A stretch of DNA of 64,000 bases, from positions 73,871,502-73,935,501 of the forward strand of contig CM057832.1 of the NCBI GenBank assembly GCA_030068075.1, given 5' to 3'. Every line of letters begins with the position of its first letter. The stretch's first letter is position 1. Source of the DNA: Paguma larvata (Eukaryota > Chordata > Mammalia > Carnivora > Viverridae). Under the pieces are notes generated by a model, which saw only the letters and a program-made list of their open reading frames with translations, did not search any database and was not told the DNA's origin. Below are positions 13,544 to 23,756 of this stretch, one piece after another. Both the position numbers and the translations under genes were made by a program.

Positions 13544-13835
13544 CGTGTTGAGTTGTATAAGTTCTTTATATATGTTAGATATTAACACTTTATTGGCTAT
13601 GCATGATTTGCAAATATTGTCTCCCACTCAGTAGGTTGCCTTTTTGTTTTGTTGATGGTTTCCTTTGCTGTGCAGAATTTTTTTATTTTGCAGTAGTGCC
13701 AATAGTTTATTTCTGTCTTTATTCCCCTTGCCTGAGGAGATCTATCCATAAATATCTTGCTAAGGCTGATGCCAAAAAGACTACTGCCTATATTATCTTT
13801 TAGGAGTTTTATCGTTTCAGATATTTAATCCATTT

Positions 13836-13869
13836 AAAAAAGTTTTTAATGTTTATGGTTTTCTTTTTT

Positions 13870-13901
<32 letters not shown>

Positions 13902-14055
13902 CAAGCAAAAGAGGGGCAGAGAGAGAGGGAGACACAGAATCTGAATCTTAGCTGTCAGCACTGAGCCTGGTGCGGGGCTCAAACTCACGAAGCCCGAAAT
14001 CATGACCTGAGCTGAAGTCAGAGGCTTAACTGACTTAGCCACCCAGGTGCCCCTC
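13836..14055 (-). mobile_element. Can-SINE, minus orientation, inside L1
   Basis: Ends ttagccacccaggtgcccct. Perfect duplications tttaatccattt lie at 13824-13835 and 14056-14067. It is the second SINE inside the same L1 copy. Confidence 0.95.
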
Positions 14056-15331
14056 TTTAATCCATTTTGAGTTCATTTTTGTGTATGGTGTAGTACAGCA
14101 TTCCTTTTTTTTTACATGCAGCTGTTCAGTTCTCCTACCACCATTCGTTGAAGAGAATTTTCCCCATTGTATATTTTTGCCTCCTTTGTCGCAGATTAGT
14201 TGACCATATAGGTGATGGTTTATTTTTGGGCTTCCTATTCTGTTCTGTTGATCTGTGTCTATTTTTGTACCAGCACCATACTGTTTTCATTATTATAGCT
14301 TTGTAGTGTATTTTGAAATCAGGAAGCATGATGCCTCCAGCTTTGTTTTCTCTCATGATTGCTTTGCGTTCTTTTGTGGTTCTATACAAATTTCAGGATT
14401 ATTTGTTTTAGTTTTGTTAAAAATGCAATGGGTATTTTGATATGGGTTGCACTGAATCTGTAGAATATTTTGGGTAGTATGCATGTTTTAACAATATTAA
14501 TTTCTCCAGTCCATGAGCATGAAATATCTTTCCATTTTTTCTGTTGCTTTAATTTATTTAATCACTGTCTTCTAGTTTACAGAGTGTAGGTCTTTCATCA
14601 TTTTGATTAATTTACTCCTAGATATTTTATTTTTTTGATGCATTGGTAAATGATGTTGTTTTCTAATTTGTCTTTCTGCTACTTTTTATTAGTGTATACA
14701 GATGCAACAGTTTTATGTATATTGATTTTATATGCTGAAACATTATTGAATTCATTTATTCTATCAGTTTTTTTGATGGGATCTTTAAAGTTTTGTATAT
14801 ATAGTATCATGTTGTCCGCAAATAGTGAGAGTTTTACTTCATTTCTGATTTGGATATCTTTTACTTCTTTTTCTTGTCTGATTGATGAGGCTAGGATTTC
14901 CAGTACTTTGTTGAATAAAAGTAATGAGAGTGGGTATTCTTGTCTTATTCCCGATCTTAGAGGAAAAGTGTTCAGTTTTCACCACTGAGTATAATATTGG
15001 CTATAGGTTTCTCATAGAAGACCTTTATTAATTGAGGTATGTTCCCTCTAAACCTTTTCTGTTGAGAGGTTTTATCACGAATGGATGTTGAATTTTGTCA
15101 AATGCTTTTTCTGCATTTATTGAGATGATCATGTTTTTTAATCTTTCATTTTGAATGAATACAATGTATCAAGTTGACTGATTTATGAATATTGAACTAC
15201 TCTTGTGTCCTCAGAATAAACCCCACTTGATCACGGGGAATGATCCTTTGAAAATATTGTTGAGTTCAGTTTGGTACTATTTTGTTGAGGACTTTGTATC
15301 TATATTTATCAGGGATATTGGACTTTAGTTT

Positions 15332-15357
15332 TCTTTCTTTTCTTTCTTTCTTTCTTT

Positions 15358-15425
<68 letters not shown>

Positions 15426-15565
15426 TCCTTCCTTCCTTCCTTCCTTCCTTCCTTCCTTCCTTCCTTCCTTCCTTCCTTCCTTCTTTCCTTCCTTCCTTCC
15501 ACCTTCCTCTCTCCCTTCTTCTTCTTCTTCTTCTTCTTCTTCTTCTTCTTCTTCTTCTTCTTCTT
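15332..15565. repeat. Compound homopyrimidine array (TTTC)n-(TTCC)n-(TTC)n
   Basis: About 230 bp, nearly all pyrimidine. TTTC units run to about 15425, TTCC units to about 15505, then a TTC run at 15516-15565 (about 16.7 units). On the PCSK5 sense strand the last block is (GAA)n. Translated frames are low-complexity artefacts. Confidence 0.95.
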
Positions 15566-16184
15566 GTAGTCTCTTGTCTGGTTTTGTTATCAGGGTAATG
15601 CTGGCTTCATAGAATTAATTTGGAAGTATTCCTTCCTCCTCTATTTTTAGAGCACTTTGATCCTGATAGCATTTTTTCTTTTATTACAAGTACTTACAAT
15701 TTTAAAATTTGCATATATTTTCCCCCAAGAGTAGGGACTAAAGCCACTTAGATGAGCAAAAATTAATGGATTTTTATTACCTACTTCTAAGCCAAGATAA
15801 AGGCACATTGGCGTCTATTTTATTGACAAGGTAAGGAAGTAAACAGATATTAGCAATTTGATTAAAATTGATTAATAAGTCAGTAGTGTTATAAGTGTAG
15901 GCCCCAAATCTTATTTTATAATCAGGTGACACCTTTTACTATGTCTCCATATTAAAACAAAACCACCAAAGGAACCTCAAAGCATCAAGTAAAAATGACT
16001 CCATTTACTTTTCTCTCAATTAATGAAGAAACATAATTTAGAACACTTTGATTTGTCATCGTTAAAATTTCCATTCAAGATACCAGCTAGAAAGAGAAAG
16101 AATTTTGCATCCAATCATTTTGGAATAAGAAGATATTATATGAAACGCTATCTGTTTGTTTTCAGCCTAATAAAGATGAGAAAT

Positions 16185-16527
16185 CTAAAAGAGAACAGAT
16201 TGGTGTTTGCCAGAGGTAAAGGGTGAAGGATGTCAAAAGGAATGAGCTTTTACTTCTAAAATGAATAAATCCTGGAAATATAATGTGTAGCATGATGACT
16301 ATAGTTAATAAGACTGCAAAGTATATTTGAAAGTTGCTAAGACAGTAGATTATAAAAGTTCTCATCACAACAAAAAAGATCTGTAACTTTAAGGTGACAG
16401 ATATTAACTAGACTTATTCTGATGATCACTGCCCAATGTATATACATATTGAATCATTATTTATACACCTGAAACTAATGGAATTTTCTATGTCAGTTGT
16501 ATCTCAATAAAAAAGAAAAGAAATCTA
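16185..16527 (+). mobile_element. L1 (L1M-type) 3' end, plus orientation, 5'-truncated
   Basis: Matches old L1 3' UTR text: agaacagattggtgtttgcc, atgactatagttaataagac, agttctcatcacaac and atacacctgaaactaatgg. It ends with tatctcaataaaaaagaaaa. Confidence 0.8.
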
Positions 16528-18704
16528 ACCCCATAATAATAAAAGCACCCTTGTTTCATCCTAGAATAGCAAAGTCAGTATTTTCTTTAAAATACAACAG
16601 CCACTTTTTGGTCATGTTTCCTTTTCTTTCCTCTTTCTGGTAATCTTTCTTTGGTATAATAAATAACTCCACCCAGGAACTAGACAAGATTGGAGTCAAA
16701 CCAGAATTTGAGTTCTTATTGGGTGTAAAAAATCTTAATCTACAGTTGTGCTAAATATCTGGGAAGGAATAAAAAGCTCAGGAAAAAAAATCCACTATCT
16801 CCAACAACTAATCATTACATAGTGTAGAGAAAATGTCTGAAAGTGACTGATTTCACTTTTCTCTAACTCTTCTAAGATTGTCTAACTCAAATTCAAAGAT
16901 CAATCTACATGATTAAAATGGAAGAAAATGGAGTTTTTTCCTAAAGAATGATGTCCTGTCTCACAAGAAGAGTCTCAGGAAAATCTATGGTATGTTATTC
17001 ATATCTTTTAAAATTTATATTTGTATTATATTAAAATTATGAAATTTAATAAATCATGCTGTCTTCAAATCTCCCTAATGGTTCCAATATTTTATGAAAA
17101 GTACTTATTTCTGTATTATATGATATATTTTCCCTTGCTGGCCGATAAACAAAGTTTGAATAGAGAAGACATCATATCTAGATCCCTGGGTGTCCTGAGC
17201 CATGCATCTACCCTCTATGTTCCAGTAACTGTCAAATTCGATTCAACAAATATTATACATTTATTGTACTTTTATTATATCCTCGGCCCTGCTGCTAGTT
17301 CTTTTAGTAACACAGTGTATAAGCCATTGAGCTTATTCTAAGTAGTTTAGTGTCTAGGCAGAAAAATGTGTATGCACCAAATATTACACAGATCAGCCGT
17401 AAAGAATATTATCGTTGGTTTACAAATAAGAGGAAGCAAGAAAAGAGAATTAACTCAACTGCAGAGATCAACAGAGACCCCAGAAAGTGATAATTGACTT
17501 CAGCCTGGATGGTCTAAAAATACACAAGGTCCAACATATAAAGACCTTATAAATTAAGAGAAATTTTCTAATTTAAAATGAAAAATTAGCAAAAAATTCA
17601 GAAGGTTCTAGTCACTCTCCTGTGATCCCACTGAACACTGTATCTCTCTCTATTCTGGCAGGTTGCCTTGTAAAAGACTTGCTTTCAGGTATGTCACTTG
17701 TAACTGCCAGGGAGGGCCTTCTAGTGGGATCACAACCATTATCAACTTTCAATTTCCAGTATTCCGGTGAGCACTCAACACGTTTTAGACAATTTAAGTT
17801 TCCTAAAGGAGTGAATGAACTCTAAGTATTTCAGTACTATGCAGAGGGAATCAAGCTTTCTAATTTATCTCTTCTTACGAGTTCTTTTGGATTTTTGAGT
17901 CCCCAGATAAATTAGGTCTGATATGGATTTTCTTTTTCCCTAGGGGCTCCACTTGGTTTCATCTGTAGCTAGATCAGATAAGAGAAGAGTGAGCACAATG
18001 CGTATCCTTAGTGATCATGGTTGTCATTTTTCCTGGTTTTGAGATTTTACAGACAGGCACCCCCTGCCCCCAACACACACCCCTCTCTGTGTGACATGAA
18101 GATGCTAGCATGGTCACACAACATACAATAATAGCAAAGGTTCAAATGGAGACGACAAAAATTAGCTGAGCTGTGAAATCTAATGAGCAAATGTGGTCTG
18201 AAATAGGCAAAATGTGAAATCAAGATAGTCAAGACATTTATCCTGGCTCCCTGCAAGAAAGACCACCTCCTGTTACTTCACAAGATACACTGGAACTTGC
18301 TTATCTTTTCAACTTTAATACTTTTATTACCTACGTTTAGGTATATTTATGCTTCCCAGGAAATTAGCATTTTACTCTTATATGTCTTACTCTAAATGTT
18401 AACTCCTTCCTAAGTGTGATTTTCATTATTATGTTTTATTTTCCAATAATATATGCCCCATTTCCCAGTGGAAGGTAATAGAAGAATGGCATTCAAGTTC
18501 CTAAAAACCCTGTTTTGTAGTCACAGATATTATGGAAAATATATAACTTCCATTTAATGCAAAAAGAATCCATGACAGTCATCAGATAAATTATAATTCA
18601 TGTATAATATTTAAGAATTCAAGGAAATCCGTTAGGTAAAACCAGTAAAAATTCTACTTAATCCTGGCACAATCTGACCCCTTGCAACCTCATGAGTGTT
18701 TGAT

Positions 18705-18850
18705 GAAGCCTTGGCTTCACCAGGCAGCTTATTAGAAACATAATTCTCAGGCCCTACCTAGACCTGTGAATCAGAATTTGCATTTTAACAAATTCCCCAT
18801 GGGATCTGTGTGCACATTAAAGTTTTAGAAGCAGGAGTTAACCAATCATA
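18705..18850 (+). repeat. hAT-type nonautonomous relic (MER5A/MER3-like)
   Basis: Contains attagaaacataattctcag, gcattttaacaaattccc and cattaaagttttagaagcag in the order of MER5A-type elements. Confidence 0.6.
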
Positions 18851-19663
18851 GAACTTCATGGAAATTCCATGAATAGAAATTACTCCATCAATCTTTAATT
18901 TAGGTTGAGTTTCCTTTCAAAGATCTACAGACCCAGGTGTTAATTGTTTTCAATAACTTGACTAAATTTACATTAAGATACATTCCTGGAATTTGGTGCC
19001 CTCCCCATATTTAATTTTACATCCAATCCAATGATTCTGTGTGGTACAGACTGTCTCTCTCTGCCTTTCCACAGGAGAACCAAGCATGCATAGGGAGAAA
19101 GAGATCCGTGATTTGAGTTAGAGAAGTGTATGGAAGACTGACAAGAACTGTTTGTTGTATGGTGGGGATTTTCACTCACTGTCACCATATTGCTTTCTCC
19201 TCAAAGTATTGTCTTAGGCTTCAACCAATAGAATCATTCTGCAAAGGAAAATTCCTGTACTCCTGACAAGTTTTTGTGAATCACATGCCAAATGGTTTGG
19301 ATTAACTAGGCATTTATTTGCTTCAGTTTCTTTCTCCCACCATTGTTCATCTCCATATTTGTGGCCTTCAGAAGCCAAGGAGAGGTCACATCCTACGCAA
19401 CTGGAAACATGGTTGCAGAAGGTGTCCTCCACTAGATAGCTAACAACCAGAGGAAAAGATGCCTGTCCTTTCCTAAACTTGGGTTTCATTAAAATAAGTG
19501 ACCTCTCCTTTGCCTCAACAGGGAACATCTCTTGCAGTGACCTTGTTTGCATGGGAGTGAGCCTACTTAATGGGTGTCAATGGGGACATTGGTGATAACA
19601 ATGAGGATGCGTAGGGAAAAAAGAGAATGCATGCGAAAAAAGAAAACAAATACTATTTCAACT

Positions 19664-19737
19664 CTTTAAGCAAAACAAAACAAAACAAAACAAAAAACAA
19701 ACAACAACAACAACAACAACAAAACCAAAAAAAACAA
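19664..19737 (-). promoter_or_regulatory. T/TTG-rich tract directly downstream of exon d splice donor
   Basis: The plus strand reads as an (AAAAC)n, then (ACA)n, then AAAACC/AAAAAAAC tract. In PCSK5 pre-mRNA this is an almost uninterrupted U/G run covering roughly +10 to +83 of the intron after exon d. U-rich sequence just downstream of a weak 5' splice site is the known binding context for TIA1/TIAL1, and UUG/UGU runs suit CELF-type proteins. The regulatory role is inferred. The tract is also a simple repeat likely to vary in length. Confidence 0.45.
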
Positions 19738-19746
19738 GTGGCCTAC

Positions 19747-19815
19747 CCAAGCTGCATCCCAGACATCCTTCTTCACAAGGCATACACTCTCCATAGTCTG
19801 GGTCTTGGACTTCGC
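19747..19815 (-). CDS. PCSK5: PCSK5 internal coding exon d (69 bp)
   Basis: This short exon was found by looking for the PC5B sequence expected after exon c. On the minus strand a good polypyrimidine tract (ctttctctctcttcttgcgcag) ends at 19816. The exon reads GC (completing a Gly codon), 22 codons beginning EVQDPDYGECMPCEEGC and ending LGCSL, and a final G, with donor GG|gtaggc at 19746-19741. Both boundaries are phase 1, so inclusion or skipping keeps the frame. Four cysteines start the next FU repeat, which must be completed by an exon lying beyond the low-coordinate end of what I can identify. The donor departs from consensus (GG at -2/-1, G at +4, C at +6). A T/TTG-rich tract lies immediately downstream in the intron, which may help its recognition. 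Confidence 0.93.
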
Positions 19816-20181
19816 CTGCGCAAGAAGAGAGAGAAAGACGATTGATTCATTTGTAGTGAGTGGAGACATGTTAATTGCTGTGTGTAACTTATTTTCTTCC
19901 CCTTCTCTTTTCTCAGAGACATCAAATTTTAATTCTTTTAGCTATTTCTTTTAGTTTTTAACTCCAAATCTTTAAGTAATTTGATTATGATGCTGTCTTG
20001 TGATTTTATTCTTAGGCACTACCCGTAGGGGTAAAGACTAGCTTTCTTTCGCCAATACCCCAGCAAACACAGACATACTTTCCATCCTCCCAAATTATAG
20101 ATTTTGCTACATTAATACTCAGTATTTATATTGTGATGATTATACTATAATTATACATGTTCTGATGACATTGAGGTTCTT

Positions 20182-20401
20182 TTTAAAAAATTTTTTTAAC
20201 ATTTATTTATTTTTGAGAGACAGAGCTTGAGCGGGGGAGGGGCAGGAAGAGAATAAGAGAAGGAGACATAGAATCTGAAGCAGGCTCCAAGGTCTGAGCT
20301 GTCAGCATACAGCCCAACACAGGGCTTGAACCCACTAACCCTGAAATCATGACCTGAGCTGAAGCTGGATGCTTAACTGACTAAGCCACCCAGGTGGCCT
20401 A
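20182..20401 (-). mobile_element. Can-SINE, minus orientation
   Basis: Ends taagccacccaggtggccta. Perfect duplications acattgaggttctt lie at 20168-20181 and 20402-20415. It sits in the exon c-d intron, about 0.4 kb from exon d. Confidence 0.95.
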
Positions 20402-21130
20402 ACATTGAGGTTCTTATACACCTTTTTGTTTTCTCTTGTGCTAATATCTGTCTTGCTTCTTTATTTGTTTTCTCAATATCTGTCCTTAATGCATCCTCAA
20501 CTGTACGCTAAGTAGAAATCTTCCAGCTATTGTGTTAGTGTCTTTTTTACTGTCATCCTGAGAATTCTTTTCATCCCTCTTCTCCTTTGGATGAATTTTC
20601 TCGACCTTATATTTTCTTATTTCTTGTTCTATTTTTTTGGTGGAATACACCCTCTACAAGTCATTTTCCCAAGAAAGGATGCATGGGAGATAAAGGTTTT
20701 GAAAACTCGCATGATTGAAAATACTCTTTTTTTCTACCCTCACACATGACTCATGGCTTGACTGAATTTAGGCTTTAAAAGAGAAATAATTTCTTTTCTC
20801 AAAAGTTCAGTTTTATGTTTCAGTTTCCAGTATTGTCAAGAAGTTCAATGTCATCCTAATAGCCAATCCTTTTTGTATGATGTCCTTTATTTTCCCCTAA
20901 AAGTTTTAAAGATTTTCCTTTTGCAGAAAAAAAAAAATCTCAGTTTTCCAGATTCTTACAGTCATGTGTCTTGGTGTGTGTCTTTTTAAAACCCATTATT
21001 CTGGACTTGCAGAGAGCTTGTTCCATCTAGAAATTCATACCCTTCAGTTCTGGGATTTTTCAGAATTATTTCTTTATTAATATTCTCTATCCTGTTTTTG
21101 CTGTTTACTCTAAAAAACCTATATTAGTTG

Positions 21131-21551
21131 GGTTTTTTTTTTCTTTCAAGTTTTTATTTAAATTCTAGTTAGTTAACATTTAGTGTAATATTGGTTTTAG
21201 GAATAGAATTTAGTGATTCATCACTTATATATAACACCCATTGCACATGGCAACAAATGCAGTCCTTAATGTCCATCCCCCATCTAGCCCATCCCCCACC
21301 CACCACCCTCCATCAATCCTTAGGTTGTTCTCTATCATTAACAGTCTCCTCACAGAGAGGGAGGGAGATAAAACATAAGAGACTCTCAAAGACTAAGAAC
21401 AAACTGAGGGTGAGGGGGTGAGGGAGGGGGGAGAGGGGGTGACGGGCATTGAAGAGGGCACGTGTTGTGATGAACACTGGGTGTTATATGTAAACCAATT
21501 TGAAAATAAACTATTTAAGATCCATAAAAAAAAAAAAGAGTCTCTTATGGG
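21131..21551. mobile_element. Chimeric insertion of two L1 3' ends in head-to-head orientation
   Basis: 21133 to about 21353 is a carnivore L1 3' end in reverse, with its poly(A) appearing as T-run 21133-21142. About 21354 to 21537 is a second L1 3' end in forward orientation with its own poly(A) (21526-21537). A further 12-13 bases (gagtctcttatg) are again reverse L1 sequence. The whole block is bracketed by 17-bp repeats matching at 15 positions (AAAACCTATA[T/G]TA[G/T]TTG) at 21114-21130 and 21552-21568, suggesting one integration event. Confidence 0.75.
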
Positions 21552-21744
21552 AAAACCTATAGTATTTGAATTCCTGGGTTGATCCTTCATTTTTCTTCCC
21601 TTTTCTCCCTTTTCTATTTTTACTTTTTCTTTTGGTTCTACTGTTTCAGTGACTTTAAAATTTTTATCTTTCTGCCCCTCTTCTTCCTTCTCATTTCTCT
21701 ATAAATTTTTTAAAAAAATTTCCAAGATCATATTTTTATTTCCT

Positions 21745-22581
21745 GAATATTCTTTTTTTAATGTGTTTTTAAAATTGTGTGTTTCAAGTATACATTATAA
21801 TTTGCTATCTGTATATACTACAAAGTGATCACCCCCCAAAATCCAGTTACCATCCATCACCCTCCAATTGGCCCCCTTCAGCCATATCTCCCACCCCCAA
21901 ACCCCCTTCTCTCTGTTAACTACCCATCTGTTCTCTACATCTATGAGTTCATTTGTTTTGTTTCTTAGATTCTACATATGAGTGAAATCGTATGGTATTT
22001 GTCCTTCTCCTGACTTCTTCCACTTAGCATAATACTATATACATTTAGTACCTATATGTATATGTACTATACATATACTACGTATATACATACAGTACAT
22101 ATACATAATACATGGTCCATCCATATTGTAAATGGCAAGATTTCATTCTTTTAGATAGATCGAATTTATCCATTCACCTATTGATGAACATTTAGCTTGT
22201 CAGTTTTTTGACTATTGTAAATAACGCCGCAATGAACATAGAGACGTGTATATCTTTTCAAATTAGTGTTTTCATATTTTTTTTGGTAAAGACCCAGTAG
22301 TGGAGTAGCTGGATCAAATGGTAGTTTTATTTTTAATTTTTTGAGGAATACGCATATGTTTTCCATAGTGACTACGTCAATTTACATTTCTACCAACAGT
22401 GTATAAGAGTTCCCATTTCTCTACATTTTCTCCAACACTTGTTATTTCTTATCTTTTTAATATAGCTATTCTAAAGGTGTGAGGGGATATCTCATTGTGG
22501 TTTTGACTTGTGTTTCCCTAAAAATTAGTGATGCTGAACATCTTTTAATGTGCTCATTGGTCATGAATAAAAAAATTATTT
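21745..22581 (-). mobile_element. L1 3' fragment, reverse orientation
   Basis: The plus strand reads the reverse of an L1 3' UTR and ORF2 end: gttctctacatctatgagtt, acatatgagtgaaatcgtat, gcaatgaacatagagacg and gtttccctaaaaattagtga. A SINE interrupts it at 22582. It contains a locally palindromic AT-rich stretch near 22040-22115. Confidence 0.82.
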
Positions 22582-22774
22582 ATTTTTTAAAAACGGTTTA
22601 TTTATTTTTGAGAGAGCACAAGTGGGGAAGAGGCAGGGATAGGGGGACAGAGGTTCTGAAGTGGGTTGTGTGCTGCAGCAGTGAGCCCGATGTGAGGCTT
22701 GAACTCATGAACTGTGAGGTCATGATCTGAGCTGAAGTTGAACATTTAGCTGACTGAGCCACCCGGGTACCCCC
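22582..22774 (-). mobile_element. Can-SINE, minus orientation, inside L1 fragment
   Basis: Ends ctgagccacccgggtacccc. It lies within a minus-strand L1 fragment. I could not define a clear target-site duplication. Confidence 0.88.
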
Positions 22775-23069
22775 ATACTTTGTCTTTTTAAATCTGCCTT
22801 TCTAAATCCTTTTTTAAAGAAAGTTTTAAAGCCTATACTATGTTAGTAAACACAAGCAGAAAAAGGAATGAGTGTCTTAATTATTCTAGAAACATCTTGG
22901 AACTCTTTTCAGCATTAGACCAAGAATAATTCTTACATAGAGCAGAGAAAGTCTATAACATTCTTACATGGAAAGAAAAAAAAACTATAAGTTCTGTTTT
23001 TTAATCTCTCTCTCCCCATGTATGATAAAGGATTAGGCAATAGCAGTAACACATATGATTCATAGAACA

Positions 23070-23235
23070 TTTAATATTTTTGAGTAGTTTTAGGTAGGAT
23101 TATTTCATTGGCTTCTCACAGCAACCATCTTGGTGCAACGCTCACCCTTTTACACATGAAGAAAATAAGGCATAGAGAAATTAGACTGATTTTGCACAAG
23201 GACCTATAACTAGTAATTGGGAAGGAGTCCTGTTT
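23070..23235 (-). repeat. MIR, diverged, reverse
   Basis: Shows cttctcacagcaaccatctt, then cacatgaagaaaataaggca, then agagaaattagactga. Close to exon c. Confidence 0.55.
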
Positions 23236-23549
23236 GTCAGGATTTTTAGATTCTAATCTGATTTTCTCTCCATTATACCCTGCGCACGAACTGTCAATTC
23301 AAGATCAATTTCTCTGTGATTAGTTGCATTTCTGTGTCTCTGGAATGCATCTTGGGACACCCAGAGAAAGGTGTGAGGGTGGGGGGAGAGAAGAGCAGTC
23401 ATCACTGTCCCACTTCGCATATAATCAGATAAAGTCATCCCAGGTGCCAACATTAAAGCCTGGAAGACAACTCAAACCTCTGAGACACCCAGGGGTATAG
23501 CTCCTCATTCTACCTCCTGGTATAAGACAGTGGTTCAGAGCGGACTTAC

Positions 23550-23756
23550 CTTGTCCACACACCAACTTCTGGCAGGTATGGTTGGTGGGCACTAGGAAGT
23601 AGCCTCCCATGCATCGTATACAGATGTGTGCATTGTGGCAAAGCTCACAGCTGTCAGGGCAGGGCAGGCAGGTGTGCCCCCCACCAGGATAATGGCCTGG
23701 TGGGCAGCTCTCCCAACACTCCCCCTGATACAGGAAGCGCTCCTGGCCATACTTAT
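23550..23756 (-). CDS. PCSK5: PCSK5 internal coding exon c (207 bp), furin-like cysteine-rich repeat
   Basis: The minus-strand acceptor (ctccatctgttcag) ends at 23757. The exon begins AT, completing an Asp codon with the G of exon b, and reads DKYGQERFLYQGECWESC, later LPCPDSCELCHNAHICIRCM, then a Tyr-Phe and the sequon NHT before CQKLVCGQ. It ends in G at 23550, followed by donor gtaagt. It has 68 complete codons plus split codons at each end, with ten cysteines. This is the largest exon in the window, and both ends are phase 1, so it could be skipped without a frameshift. The NHT sequon (N-X-T) is a likely N-glycosylation site. The frame stays open about 41 codons into the following intron, to a stop near 23425. 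That extension is probably chance, because no AATAAA signal was seen close downstream. The assignment rests on strong similarity to the PC5B segment known from other mammals and on exact phase continuity with its neighbours. Confidence 0.95.

Larger units (their letters stand above)
12265..15672 (-). mobile_element. L1 retrotransposon, 5'-truncated, reverse orientation
   Basis: The 3' end lies near 12.3 kb. ORF2-derived sequence runs to about 15.67 kb and is interrupted by two SINEs (13156, 13836) and two homopyrimidine arrays. Minus-strand frame 14389-14135 reads [20 protein letters not shown] and later KILFNEWW, the C-terminal part of L1 ORF2 (reverse transcriptase protein). Stops and frameshifts elsewhere show it is dead. 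Orientation is the same as PCSK5. Confidence 0.85.
1..19746 (-). other. PCSK5: PCSK5 intron downstream of exon d (runs off the low-coordinate end)
   Basis: No further cysteine-rich exon was recognised here, although the next PC5B exon should lie in this direction, so I infer the intron spans at least this stretch. Unique-looking DNA with no recognised feature covers about 930-3440, 5090-7510, 16530-18700 and 18850-19660. The rest holds the SINEs, L1 pieces, MIRs and microsatellites listed separately. I reached this by eye, and a diverged exon could have been missed. Confidence 0.6.
19816..23549 (-). other. PCSK5: PCSK5 intron between exons c and d
   Basis: This 3.7-kb intron has GT (23549 side) and AG (19816 side) ends on the minus strand. 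It contains a Can-SINE, a chimeric L1-tail insertion, an L1 3' fragment with a second SINE inside, and an old MIR. The stretches at about 19840-20165, 20420-21110 and 21570-21745 show only AT-rich sequence. Confidence 0.85.

Noticed and set aside
15266..15569. Lys/Glu- and Phe/Leu/Ser-rich frames across the pyrimidine array (and similarly at 13379-13634)
   Set aside because: Translations of simple repeats inside a dead L1.
19214..19552. 112-codon minus-strand frame close to exon d, considered as the following PCSK5 exon
   Set aside because: It has a few cysteines but wrong spacing, no fitting splice sites and no resemblance to the expected repeat.
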